DNA from: Pseudorhizobium pelagicum
Lineage (GTDB): Bacteria; Pseudomonadota; Alphaproteobacteria; Rhizobiales; Rhizobiaceae
Length of the DNA: 64,000 nt
Direction of reading: 5' to 3'
Assembly: GCA_000722615.1 (NCBI GenBank)
Contig: JOKI01000004.1
Location: forward strand, 186,001-250,000
The notes below the pieces were generated by a model. That model was not told the DNA's origin, searched no databases, and worked only from the letters and a program-made list of their open reading frames with translations. Made by a program: the position numbers and the translations under genes. Shown here piece by piece: positions 54,648 through 62,540 of the stretch. Position 1 is the first letter of the stretch; each line of letters begins with the position of its first letter.

Positions 54648-55535
54648 CTATCCGTGCAGCGTCTCGCGGTGCCGCTGCAGCCGCTGGCCATAGGCCTGGC
54701 TGATGCGGTCGAAGATGATGGCGATGCCGACGATCGCCAGGCCGTTGAAGAGCCCCAGCGTGAAATACTGGTTCGAGATCGCCCGCAGCACCGGCTGCCC
54801 AAGACCCTGGACGCCGATCATCGAGGCGATCACCACCATGGCAAGCGCCATCATGATCGTCTGGTTGATGCCGGCCATGATCGTCGGGAGGGCGAGCGGC
54901 ATCTGCACGTTCCGGAGCTTCTGCCAGCTCGAGGAGCCGAAGGCGTCCGCAGCCTCCAGCACATCCCTGTCCACGAGCCGGATGCCCAGATTGGTGAGCC
55001 GGATCATCGGCGGAAGCGCATAGATCACCACGGCGATCAGGCCCGGCACCTTGCCGATCCCCAGCAGCATCACCACCGGAATCAGATAGACGAAGCTCGG
55101 CATCGTCTGCATCACGTCGAGCACCGGGTTGACCATGCTCTGCAGCCGGTCGGACCGGGACATGGCGATTCCGATCGGGATGCCGACAATGATGGAGATC
55201 ACAGTGCAGACGAAGATCATCGAGACCGTCTTCATCGTGTCTTCCCACATGTCGAAGTAGCCGATCACGAGGAGGGTTGCGACGCAGCCTCCGACGATCT
55301 TCCAGTTGCGGCTGGCCAGCCACGCGATGGCGCCGATCAGCAGGATGATCAGCGGCCAGGGCGTCCGCGTCAGGAACCGCTCGGACTCGATCAGGAAGAA
55401 CTGCAGCGGATCGAAGAAGGATTCGATGCTGTCGCCATAGGCCCGGGTGAACGCGCGGAATCCCTCGTCGATCGTCTTCTTGAGGCCCCGCAGCACGTCG
55501 TCGTCCATATGCGGGAAGCTGGACAGCCACTCCAT
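54648..55535 (-). CDS. Glycine betaine/proline/choline ABC transporter permease (ProW/ChoW-like)
   Basis: 295 residues with about six membrane helices, starting after a 60-residue cytosolic leader. The binding-protein-dependent permease block is present: EAADAFGSSSWQKLRNVQMPLALPTIMAGINQTIMMALAMVVIASMIG (the EAA loop and following). It lies 102 bases downstream of the ProX-like substrate-binding gene on the same strand. No ATPase gene (ProV/ChoV) is found on this side of the cluster, which is odd because this family normally has one. Confidence 0.9.
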   Translation of the reverse strand: MEWLSSFPHMDDDVLRGLKKTIDEGFRAFTRAYGDSIESFFDPLQFFLIESERFLTRTPWPLIILLIGAIAWLASRNWKIVGGCVATLLVIGYFDMWEDTMKTVSMIFVCTVISIIVGIPIGIAMSRSDRLQSMVNPVLDVMQTMPSFVYLIPVVMLLGIGKVPGLIAVVIYALPPMIRLTNLGIRLVDRDVLEAADAFGSSSWQKLRNVQMPLALPTIMAGINQTIMMALAMVVIASMIGVQGLGQPVLRAISNQYFTLGLFNGLAIVGIAIIFDRISQAYGQRLQRHRETLHG

Positions 55536-55637
55536 CGAGACGTCTCCAGATGTTAGAGGAAGGCCGTCGGCCGCGCCAACGGCGACGCGGCGCCGGCGAT
55601 CTGCGCGGGGCAGACCGCCGGCGCCGTCAGCGGCAGA

Positions 55638-56639
55638 TCACAGCGACGACTTCACCTTTTCCGCCACCTCTGGCGAGACCCAGGTGGTCCAGAGGTCCTC
55701 GTTCTCCTTCAGGAAGTGCCTGGCGCCGTCCTCTCCGGTCGCCTGGTTGTCGGTCATCCATGCCATCAGCGCGTTGACGGTGGCGTTGCTCCAGGCGCGC
55801 TTGTTCAGGTAGTCCATGACGTCCGGACCGGCGCGCTCGGCAAAGCTTGTCGTCAGCATCGTCTGGACCGTGTCCTTCGGCCAGTCGTTCATCTTCGGGT
55901 CGGCGCAGTCCGCCACGGTGTTGCAGCGCTTCCACTCCGCGTCGTCATACGGCACGCCGTGGCCGAGCTTGACCATCTCGTACTTGCCGAGAAGAGCCGT
56001 CGGCGCCCAATAGTATCCGACCCAGCCCTTGCCGCCTTCGTAGGCCTTGGCAATGGAGCCATCGAGACCTGCAGCGGAGCCGGTATCGACGAGGGTAAAG
56101 CCTGCGTCTTCGGCGCCGTAGGCCTTGTAGAGCTGAGCGGTGGCGACGGTGCCGCCCCAGCCGGCAGGTCCGTTGTGGATCGCACCCTTGCTGGCATCTT
56201 CCGGATCCGGGAAGAGTTCCGGATGCTTCAGAACATCCTCAATCGTCTGGATCTGCGGGTTGGCGTCGGCGATGTACTTTGGGATCCACCAGCCCTGAAC
56301 GGCGCCATCGGACAGGGCGACTGCGGCTCCGACGAGCTTTCCTTCCGAGACGCCTCGGCCGACGACTTCCGGAAGAAGATCGACCCAGCCTTCCGGTGCG
56401 AGATCCGGTTCGCCTTTTTCGACCATGGACGTAAGGGTGGGGACGGTATCCCCGACGATGATCTCGGCATCACAGCCGAAGCCTTCGTTGAGAATGAGCT
56501 GGTCGAGCGCGGCGAGAACCTCGGCGCTCTGCCAGTTCATGCTGGCAATGGTGACGTCGCCGCATTCGGCGGCGGCGACACTCGCCCCCGTGACCGAGAG
56601 ACCGAAGGCGAGGCAGGTGGAGGCAAGCAATCTGTTCAT
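55638..56639 (-). CDS. ProX-like osmoprotectant/choline substrate-binding protein
   Basis: 333 residues with a signal peptide ending SVAAAE (about 24), so periplasmic. Conserved blocks are VTIASMNWQSAEVLAALDQLIL, GDTVPTLTSMVEKGEPDLAPEGW, GWWIPKYIADANPQIQTIEDV, and GWVGYYWAPTALLGKYEMVKL, whose aromatic residues would box a quaternary ammonium group as in ProX/ChoX. It pairs with the ProW-like permease just downstream. Divergent from the YehZ-type binding protein. Confidence 0.89.
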   Translation of the reverse strand: MNRLLASTCLAFGLSVTGASVAAAECGDVTIASMNWQSAEVLAALDQLILNEGFGCDAEIIVGDTVPTLTSMVEKGEPDLAPEGWVDLLPEVVGRGVSEGKLVGAAVALSDGAVQGWWIPKYIADANPQIQTIEDVLKHPELFPDPEDASKGAIHNGPAGWGGTVATAQLYKAYGAEDAGFTLVDTGSAAGLDGSIAKAYEGGKGWVGYYWAPTALLGKYEMVKLGHGVPYDDAEWKRCNTVADCADPKMNDWPKDTVQTMLTTSFAERAGPDVMDYLNKRAWSNATVNALMAWMTDNQATGEDGARHFLKENEDLWTTWVSPEVAEKVKSSL

Positions 56640-56960
56640 CTATGGCGTTCCCCTGGTTGATGTCCGCCGCAGGACGGACGTTCGCCGGCGTTTCCTCCAC
56701 GCCGGTAGATGCCTGAAGCGAGGGGTCTTCTGCCCCTTCTCATCGCACAGGAGTTTTGCAGGCCTGCAGGGCCGCACCGTTCCATTTGCGCCGGGCTCTT
56801 TGCCGTTTCCGCCAAGCGGCAGCGGGAAGCGATCCGGCGCGCCGGAAAAATTCGGGTCGGCGCTCTCCCTTTCCCGGGCGGGTGATCCATATTGTCGATC
56901 GAGGCATAGAGCTATGACAGAACCGGTCATGCCGGGGGTTCAGTTACGGAGGGTTCATAC
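56640..56960. other. 321-base divergent promoter region between two osmoprotectant systems
   Basis: No supported gene. It must contain the promoters of both substrate-binding genes. A TACGGAGGG ribosome site for yehZ lies at the right edge. Short frames on the minus strand here are GC-rich noise. I saw no operator I can name. Confidence 0.55.
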
Positions 56961-57872
56961 ATGCACATCCTGAGGAAAACCGCAGGCGTCGCGCTTGCGA
57001 TCGTCGTATCGGCCGGCGCGGCCAGCGCACAGGTGGTCGTCTCGTCGAAGATCGACACCGAAGGCGGCGTTCTGGGAAATATCATCCTGGCGGTCCTGAA
57101 TGCCAACGGCATCGAAACGACCGATCGCATCCAGCTCGGCGCCACGCCCGTGGTGCGTGCCGCCATCACCGCCGGCGAGATCGACATTTATCCTGAATAC
57201 ACCGGCAATGCCGCCTTCTTCTTCGAGAAGGCGGACGACCCGGCCTGGAAGAATGCGGCCGAAGCCTACCAGCAGGCAAAGACACTCGATTACGACGCCA
57301 ACAAGATCGTCTGGCTGACGCCGTCGCCCGCCAACAACACCTGGGCGATTGCTGTTCGTGAGGATGTCGCGCAGGAAAACAGCCTCAGCACGCTCTCCGA
57401 CTTCGGGCAGTACGTGTCTGGGGGCGGCGACGTGGTGCTGGCGGCGTCTTCGGAATTCGTCAACTCAGCCGCGGCACTCCCGGCCTTCCAGACGACCTAC
57501 GGCTTCACGCTGACGCCGGAGCAGCTGATCACCCTCTCGGGCGGCGATACAGCGGCCACCATCGCCGCCGCGGCCAATCAGACCAATGGCGCCAATGCAG
57601 CGATGGTCTATGGCACCGACGGCGGCATCGCTCCGTCCAATCTCGTGGTGCTTGAGGACGACAAGGGCGTGCAGCCGGTCTATCAGCCCGCGCCGATCAT
57701 CCGCGAAGAGGTTCTGAAGCAGCATCCCGAGATCGAGACCCTGCTGCAGCCGGTCTTCGAGAAACTCGATCTCGAGACGCTGCAGGATCTCAACGGTCGC
57801 GTTCAGGTCGGCGGCGAACCCGCCAAGGCGGTCGCCGAGGAGTTTCTCACCCAGAACGGCTTCCTCAAGTAG
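56961..57872 (+). CDS. yehZ: YehZ/OsmF-type osmoprotectant substrate-binding protein
   Basis: 303 residues; signal peptide ending AASAQ (about 23). VVVSSKIDTEGGVLGNIILAVLNANGIETTDR and DIYPEYTGNAAFFF are the family hallmarks (OpuC/OsmF-like, periplasmic), with the aromatic ligand-box residues Tyr and Phe near residues 80-90. It is the first of four genes in the order binding protein, permease, ATPase, permease, exactly as in E. coli yehZYXW; a role in glycine-betaine-like uptake is inferred, and E. coli YehZ shows low affinity. GGAGGG precedes the ATG. Confidence 0.92.
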   Translation: MHILRKTAGVALAIVVSAGAASAQVVVSSKIDTEGGVLGNIILAVLNANGIETTDRIQLGATPVVRAAITAGEIDIYPEYTGNAAFFFEKADDPAWKNAAEAYQQAKTLDYDANKIVWLTPSPANNTWAIAVREDVAQENSLSTLSDFGQYVSGGGDVVLAASSEFVNSAAALPAFQTTYGFTLTPEQLITLSGGDTAATIAAAANQTNGANAAMVYGTDGGIAPSNLVVLEDDKGVQPVYQPAPIIREEVLKQHPEIETLLQPVFEKLDLETLQDLNGRVQVGGEPAKAVAEEFLTQNGFLK

Positions 57873-57929
57873 TTGCCCGGTGGTTTCGCCGGTGCCAACA
57901 TGCCGGAATCGGCGAAACCGCACTGAGGG

Positions 57930-59099
57930 ATGCCCTTGACCTTTCGCATCGACAAGCTCGGCGTCCTGATCGTCGTCCTTGCCATCTACGGCGTGCTGTC
58001 TCCCTTCGCCACGCTTAAGGCAAACCGAATCGTGCCGGGGGAGGGGTTCGACATCCTCGAAGCCCTGCCTGGCGGCTTCGGGCGGCTGATGCTGTTGGCT
58101 GTCGTTGGCGGGGCCGCAATGGCGCTGCTGCGCCGGGAAGCCCTGTGGCGGCTGCTGTCGGCGTCCGTCGTGCTGGCCGCGCTGTTTGCCTGTGTCGGCC
58201 TTGCCGCAGCCTATCTGACGCCGGCGGACAACAGCTATGCGCGAGTTTCGCCGGCCTCCGGCTTCTGGATTCTGCTTTTCACGTTCTCCCTGCTGGCGAC
58301 GGACGGCATCAGCCGGATGAACCCGCGCCCGTCCGTGCGCCTCCTCTTTCTCGCCCTGGCCATCGGGATCGTCTCGGTCATCCTGCTGTCGGGACTCTGG
58401 ACCGATCTCTCGGTGATGAAGGAATATGCCGCGCGCGCCGACGTGTTCTGGACGGAAGCGTCGCGGCATCTGTTGCTGGCGCTCGGGTCCCTGATTGCCG
58501 CCGCCGTCGTCGGCTTGCCGATCGGCATCTTCTGCGAAAGGGTTCCCGCGCTCCGGTCAGCCGTGCTCAACACGCTGAACCTGGTCCAGACCATACCCTC
58601 GATCGCCCTCTTCGGAATCATGATCGCGCCGCTCGGCTGGATTGCCGCGAATGTGCCCGGCGCCTATGCCATCGGCGTGCGCGGCATCGGAGTAGCGCCG
58701 GCGTTCGTGGCGCTGTTTCTCTACTCGCTCCTGCCGATCGTCGCCAATACCGTCGCAGGTCTCTCCGGCGTGCCGCGGCAGGCACGCGAGGCGGCGCGCG
58801 GTCTCGGGATGACGTCGGCGCAGCGGCTGATCAGGGTCGAATTTCCGCTGGCCTTGCCGGTGATCCTGACCGGCATCCGCATCGTGTTGGTGCAGAATAT
58901 AGGCCTGGCAACCATTGCGGCCCTGATCGGCGGCGGCGGGTTCGGGACCTTCGTCTTCCAGGGGCTAGGCCAGACGGCGACGGACCTCGTGCTGCTCGGG
59001 GCGCTGCCGACCGTGGCGCTGGCCTTCGCGTCGGCCGTGGTACTCGACGCATTGATCGACATGAATGCCGTTGCCCCGCCCAGGAAGGATACCCGATGA
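57930..59099 (+). CDS. yehY: YehY-type ABC transporter permease
   Basis: 389 residues, close to the 385 of E. coli YehY. The N-terminal half carries extra helices (about 10-170, LGVLIVVLAIYGVLS to LLFTFSLLATDGI); the C-terminal half is the binding-protein-dependent permease domain with LNLVQTIPSIALFGIMIAPL and the EAA loop REAARGLGMTSAQRLIRVEFPLALPVILTGIRIVLVQNIGLATIAALIGGGGFG. Its stop overlaps the ATPase start (ATGA). Confidence 0.92.
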   Translation: MPLTFRIDKLGVLIVVLAIYGVLSPFATLKANRIVPGEGFDILEALPGGFGRLMLLAVVGGAAMALLRREALWRLLSASVVLAALFACVGLAAAYLTPADNSYARVSPASGFWILLFTFSLLATDGISRMNPRPSVRLLFLALAIGIVSVILLSGLWTDLSVMKEYAARADVFWTEASRHLLLALGSLIAAAVVGLPIGIFCERVPALRSAVLNTLNLVQTIPSIALFGIMIAPLGWIAANVPGAYAIGVRGIGVAPAFVALFLYSLLPIVANTVAGLSGVPRQAREAARGLGMTSAQRLIRVEFPLALPVILTGIRIVLVQNIGLATIAALIGGGGFGTFVFQGLGQTATDLVLLGALPTVALAFASAVVLDALIDMNAVAPPRKDTR

Positions 59100-60034
59100 T
59101 CGAGATCGACCATGTGTCCAAGGTCTATGACGGCAAGACCGTCGTCGACGACATCTCGCTGACGATCGAGCCGCACACGATCGCCGTCATCGTCGGCACC
59201 TCCGGATCGGGCAAGACGACGCTCCTGCGGATGATCAATCGGCTCGTGGAGCTCGATGCCGGCATGGTCCGGCTCGACGGCGAAGACAATCGGACGATCC
59301 CGGGCTACGAACTGCGGCGCCGGATCGGCTATGCCATCCAGGGACACGGCCTCTTTCCCCACCGGACGGTGGCGGAAAACATCGCGACGGTTCCGCGCCT
59401 GAACGGGTGGGACCGGCGCAGGACGACGGAGAAGGTGAGGGAGCTTCTCTCGCTCTTCCAGCTTGACCCGGACGCGTTCGGACCCCGCTATCCCCATGAA
59501 CTTTCGGGCGGCGAACAGCAGCGGGTCGGGGTGGCCAGGGCGCTTGCAGCCGAGCCCAATGTGCTGCTGATGGACGAGCCCTTCGGCGCGCTCGATCCGA
59601 TCATTCGCGCCAAGGCGCAGGACGACCTGCTGGCGATCCAGAAGCATTTCGGCACCACGATCATCCTCGTCACCCACGACATGAACGAGGCCTTCCATCT
59701 CGCCGACAAGATCGCCGTCATGGATGGGGGTCGCCTGCTGCAGTTCGGCCCGCCGGACGAGCTGGTGCGCCGGCCGGCAACGGGCTTCGTCGAAGCCATG
59801 GTCGGTGCCGGGGACAGGCCCTTCCGCTTGCTGTCCATGCGCCGCGTCGCCGATGCCGCCGAGGCGGGTGAGGCGAGTGGCCCGGCGCTGGCGGCCTCGA
59901 TGAACCAGCAGGATGCGCTGGCGGAACTGATGTGGTCCGGCCGGCCTGCGGCCCCTGTCGTCTCCGCCGATGGCACCATGACCGGGCGCGTGACACTGGA
60001 CGCCCTCCTGAAGCGTGCCCGAGGCGCGCCATGA
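59096..60034 (+). CDS. yehX: YehX-type ABC transporter ATP-binding protein
   Basis: 312 residues. Walker A GTSGSGKTT (34-42), Q-loop in YAIQGHGLFPHRTV, signature LSGGEQQRVGVARAL, Walker B NVLLMDEPFGALDP and the H-loop LVTHDMNEAF. The last 70 residues (PVVSADGTMTGRVTLDALLKRARG) look like a single CBS-like unit, usual in osmoprotectant ATPases (OpuCA). It is the only ATPase in the region and could in principle also serve the neighbouring ProX/ProW-like pair. The next permease starts on its stop codon (ATGA). Confidence 0.93.
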   Translation: MIEIDHVSKVYDGKTVVDDISLTIEPHTIAVIVGTSGSGKTTLLRMINRLVELDAGMVRLDGEDNRTIPGYELRRRIGYAIQGHGLFPHRTVAENIATVPRLNGWDRRRTTEKVRELLSLFQLDPDAFGPRYPHELSGGEQQRVGVARALAAEPNVLLMDEPFGALDPIIRAKAQDDLLAIQKHFGTTIILVTHDMNEAFHLADKIAVMDGGRLLQFGPPDELVRRPATGFVEAMVGAGDRPFRLLSMRRVADAAEAGEASGPALAASMNQQDALAELMWSGRPAAPVVSADGTMTGRVTLDALLKRARGAP

Positions 60035-60765
60035 GCAGGGTTACCCCCACGCTCCTGCGCGCGCTTCTGCTCGCCCTGCTCGTGACATTCCTGCTGGCGC
60101 CCGAGACCTTCGAGCCGCTGCTGCGGCCGCTGGTGCAGCAGAACGCGCCGGTGATCTATGCCCAGGGCAATCTGATGTCGCTTACCCTGCAGCACCTGGC
60201 CACGGTGTTTGCCGCGACGCTGGCGGCAACCATCGTTGCGGTCAGTCTGGCGGTGCTGGTCAGCCGCCCGATCGGCGCGGAATTCCTGCCGCTGTCGCGC
60301 AGCCTCGTCAACATCGGCCAGACCTTTCCACCGGTGGCGGTTCTGGCGCTGGCCGTGCCGGTGGTCGGTTTCGGGGAGAAGCCGACGCTGATTGCCCTGT
60401 TTCTCTACGGGCTGCTGCCGATCTTCGAAAACACGCTGACGGGCCTGACGACGCTGCCCCGCGCGGTTGTCGAAGCGGCGCGCGGCACCGGCATGACGGG
60501 CTGGCAGCGGCTGGTGAAGATCGAGCTGCCGCTGGCCATGCCGGTGATCCTCGCCGGCATCCGTCTCTCCGTCGTCATCAGCCTGGCGACCGCCACCATC
60601 GGCTCGACGGTCGCGGCGCGAACGCTCGGTGAAGTCATTATCGCCGGACTGCAGTCCAACAACCTGGCCTATGTGGTGCAGGGCGGCCTGATTGTCGGGG
60701 CGCTGGCGGTGCTGATCTACGACGGATTTTCCGCAGTCGAGAGACGGCTGGCAGTCCGCTCGTGA
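60031..60765 (+). CDS. yehW: YehW-type ABC transporter permease
   Basis: 244 residues (E. coli YehW 243), six membrane helices with the permease block SLVNIGQTFPPVAVLALAVPVVGFGEKPTLIALFLYGLLPIFENTLTGL and EAARGTGMTGWQRLVKIELPLAMPVILAGIRLS. Overlaps the ATPase stop by four bases, giving a tightly coupled YehYXW set. It is the last gene of the operon. Confidence 0.92.
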   Translation: MSRVTPTLLRALLLALLVTFLLAPETFEPLLRPLVQQNAPVIYAQGNLMSLTLQHLATVFAATLAATIVAVSLAVLVSRPIGAEFLPLSRSLVNIGQTFPPVAVLALAVPVVGFGEKPTLIALFLYGLLPIFENTLTGLTTLPRAVVEAARGTGMTGWQRLVKIELPLAMPVILAGIRLSVVISLATATIGSTVAARTLGEVIIAGLQSNNLAYVVQGGLIVGALAVLIYDGFSAVERRLAVRS

Positions 60766-60809
60766 GGGATGGCGTGCGGCCGATCTTTCGGCACCGAACT
60801 GGTGCACGA

Positions 60810-60836
60810 GGAAACCTTTAACCGCATCACGCAGTT
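60810..60836 (+). promoter_or_regulatory. Possible stress-type promoter of the small secreted protein
   Basis: GGAAAC, 17 bases, then AGTT. It loosely fits the RpoE2/EcfG form (GGAAC ... GTT) and ends about 31 bases before the start codon. Weak evidence. Confidence 0.28.
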
Positions 60837-60866
60837 AGTTCCTCCGAACAGACAAGGAGGAATTCG

Positions 60867-61205
60867 ATGTTCGCAAGAGTGCTGACCACAACTGCCGTCG
60901 CCTTCACGCTCGCCACAGCGGCCATCGCCCAGACATCCGGCGGCGCTGCCGTGACGGGTACGACCGAAGCATCCGGCGCTGCGGGCGCAACCGGTACCAC
61001 TTTGCTGACGCCCGGCGCGGCAGGTAGCGCCACTCCGGGTACAGCCAGCGGCATCGCAACCGGTGACGCAGGAACCGGTACCGGCATCTCGAACTGCGGC
61101 GCCGACACCTCGATGCATGGCACCGGTACCGCCGGAAGCACCGGCATCGCCGACATCGGAGCTTCCGGCACGGGAACAGGATCGGCAAGCGTCAATACCT
61201 GCTGA
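60867..61205 (+). CDS. Small secreted Gly/Thr/Ala-rich protein
   Basis: 112 residues with a signal peptide ending AAIAQ (about 21/22). The mature part is a low-complexity mix of Gly, Thr, Ala and Ser (GAAGATGTTLL, GDAGTGTGIS, GTGTAGSTG, GTGTGS), no charged clusters, and just two cysteines, Cys77 and the C-terminal Cys112, which could pair. Strong ribosome site AAGGAGGAA. No family is recognised. It follows yehW by 101 bases but has room for its own promoter. The composition suggests a surface or matrix protein. Confidence 0.72.
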   Translation: MFARVLTTTAVAFTLATAAIAQTSGGAAVTGTTEASGAAGATGTTLLTPGAAGSATPGTASGIATGDAGTGTGISNCGADTSMHGTGTAGSTGIADIGASGTGTGSASVNTC

Positions 61206-61286
61206 CGCGAAGGCCGGAAGGGCAAACCTTCAAGCGTCTTTCCGGCGATATGCTTTGAGATCTGGCGCGCAACGCGGCCGTGCTGG

Positions 61287-61376
61287 TGGCGGAAGAGGTG
61301 GGATTCGAACCCACGGTACGGTTTCCCGCACGCCGGTTTTCAAGACCGGTTCCTTAAACCACTCGGACACTCTTCC
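61287..61376 (-). tRNA. tRNA-Ser (anticodon TGA)
   Basis: 90 nt with encoded CCA, class II fold. Acceptor stem GGAAGAG / CTCTTCC, D arm GTCCGAGTGGTTTAAGGA, anticodon stem CCGGT / ACCGG around CTTGAAA, giving TGA at 61340-61342 (reads UCA and, with modification, UCG/UCU). A long variable arm (GCGGGAAACCGTACC region) and T arm GTGGGTTCGAATCCCAC follow. Confidence 0.97.
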
Positions 61377-61389
61377 TCGGGCCGAAATG

Positions 61390-61418
61390 GCTGTACAGCC
61401 TGGGCGGGAAGGCGTCAA
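61390..61418 (-). promoter_or_regulatory. Promoter of tRNA-Ser
   Basis: On the minus strand TTGACG, 17 bases, TACAGC, ending 14 bases before the tRNA. Good -35 and ideal spacing; weak -10. Confidence 0.5.
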
Positions 61419-61486
61419 CCGCAGGAGGATCGGATTACCCAGAGCGGGGGACGTCACAGGCATGGTCGAGTTTTGGCCCTCGACCG

Positions 61487-62206
61487 CTACCGCGGCTCGC
61501 TCCAGAGGTTGAGGTAGGTCGGGTCGAACTCGGCGATGGCCTGAAGCCGGTCCCAGTCGAGGACGGTGATCGTCTGATTGGTCCAGGAGATGACATTCTC
61601 CTGTCGAAGCGCCTGGATAACACGGTTGATGTGCACGAGGGACAGGCCCATCACGTCGGCCATTTCTCCCTGCGACAGAGGGAAATGGAAGCTCCGGCCA
61701 TCAACCCGATCGATCGCCTGCAGCCGGACGTAGAGTTCGCAGAGAATATGAGCCAGGTGGGACGACTTGGAGCGGCGCCCCATGGCGACGATCCATGACC
61801 GGTGGATCGATCCGGTGATCAAAGTGTCAAGCCACAGCATGCGGGTCAGATGCGGGACCTGCTCGGTGATTCTCTTGAGACCGGCGTGATCAACCAGCAC
61901 CACCGTGCAGGGCGAGAGGGCGGAAATGCCGTGATCCATGGTCTTCAGCAGGAAGGCATGCAGGTCGACGAAATCGCCGGGGACGTGCAGCGAGGTGATC
62001 TGGCGGGCACCTTCGTGTGTCAGCTTGTAGCGGCCGGCAAATCCCTCCACGAGCAGGGTGCTATAGGTCGGCCGCGAACCGTCAGCGACAATATCCTCCC
62101 CTTTCGCAAACCGGCGTTCGCGGATTACGATCTCACTCAGCCTCGTTCTATAGCTGTCCGGCAGGACGTCGCGGCGTTCGAGGTTTCTGAACAGGGTTTC
62201 GATCAT
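61487..62206 (-). CDS. Crp/Fnr-family transcriptional regulator
   Basis: 239 residues. A cyclic-nucleotide-binding-like barrel (about 22-125, with LLVEGFAGRYKLTHEGARQITSLHVPGDFVDL) followed by a long dimer helix and a winged helix (FPLSQGEMADVMGLSLVHINRVIQALRQ). No cluster-binding Cys set as in Fnr, so the signal is unknown. The start at MIETLFRNL is set by AGAGGAAG upstream; a longer frame of 47 codons is unsupported. Read on the minus strand towards tRNA-Ser. Confidence 0.9.
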   Translation of the reverse strand: MIETLFRNLERRDVLPDSYRTRLSEIVIRERRFAKGEDIVADGSRPTYSTLLVEGFAGRYKLTHEGARQITSLHVPGDFVDLHAFLLKTMDHGISALSPCTVVLVDHAGLKRITEQVPHLTRMLWLDTLITGSIHRSWIVAMGRRSKSSHLAHILCELYVRLQAIDRVDGRSFHFPLSQGEMADVMGLSLVHINRVIQALRQENVISWTNQTITVLDWDRLQAIAEFDPTYLNLWSEPR

Positions 62207-62540
62207 ACCGTCTTCCTCTTCGGCTGCCTCACTGGAAACACTCCTGAATCTCCACCATGGTGCATACAACAAGGCTTGGAGCATAACCGAAAGCCCATGG
62301 GTATTAAAAAATATCAAGGTCATACCCGTTTCGCGCCTCCCGTCCATTGCATCGGAAGACGCCGCACGGCGAGCCCGGCGACGAGTGGATGCGCATTAGC
62401 TCTTGGTTAACCACGTCGCAGCAATCCGCGGACTATCCCCAGAAATCATTCGCATTTTCGCCATGTTCGAACCAAAGAGTGGCACCGTTGCATCATCGCT
62501 TCCGTGCTGCCTGTGCCGGAAGCGAGCAACGGCTGCATCA
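62207..62540. other. 334-base divergent gap upstream of the Crp/Fnr and RlpA genes
   Basis: No supported gene. It carries an AT-rich patch (TATTAAAAAATATCAAGG, 62292-62309) with one TTGAT half-site on the minus strand and a short palindrome CACCATGGTG near 62254. The two flanking promoters should lie here, but neither can be fixed with confidence. The RlpA frame stays open over the right part of the gap (from 62403). Confidence 0.5.

Noticed and set aside
56636..56930. A 96-residue minus-strand frame in the gap between the two osmoprotectant systems
   Set aside because: Composition is Arg/Pro-rich, as expected of antisense GC-rich DNA; no ribosome site and no motif.
58145..59095. In-frame extension of the ATPase gene back through yehY
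   Set aside because: The yehY frame has clear permease motifs and the size of its E. coli counterpart. The ATPase starts at the ATGA overlap.
62292..62309. FNR/FixK box upstream of the Crp/Fnr-family gene
   Set aside because: Only one half (TTGAT) is present; the second half does not match the TTGAT-N4-ATCAA palindrome.
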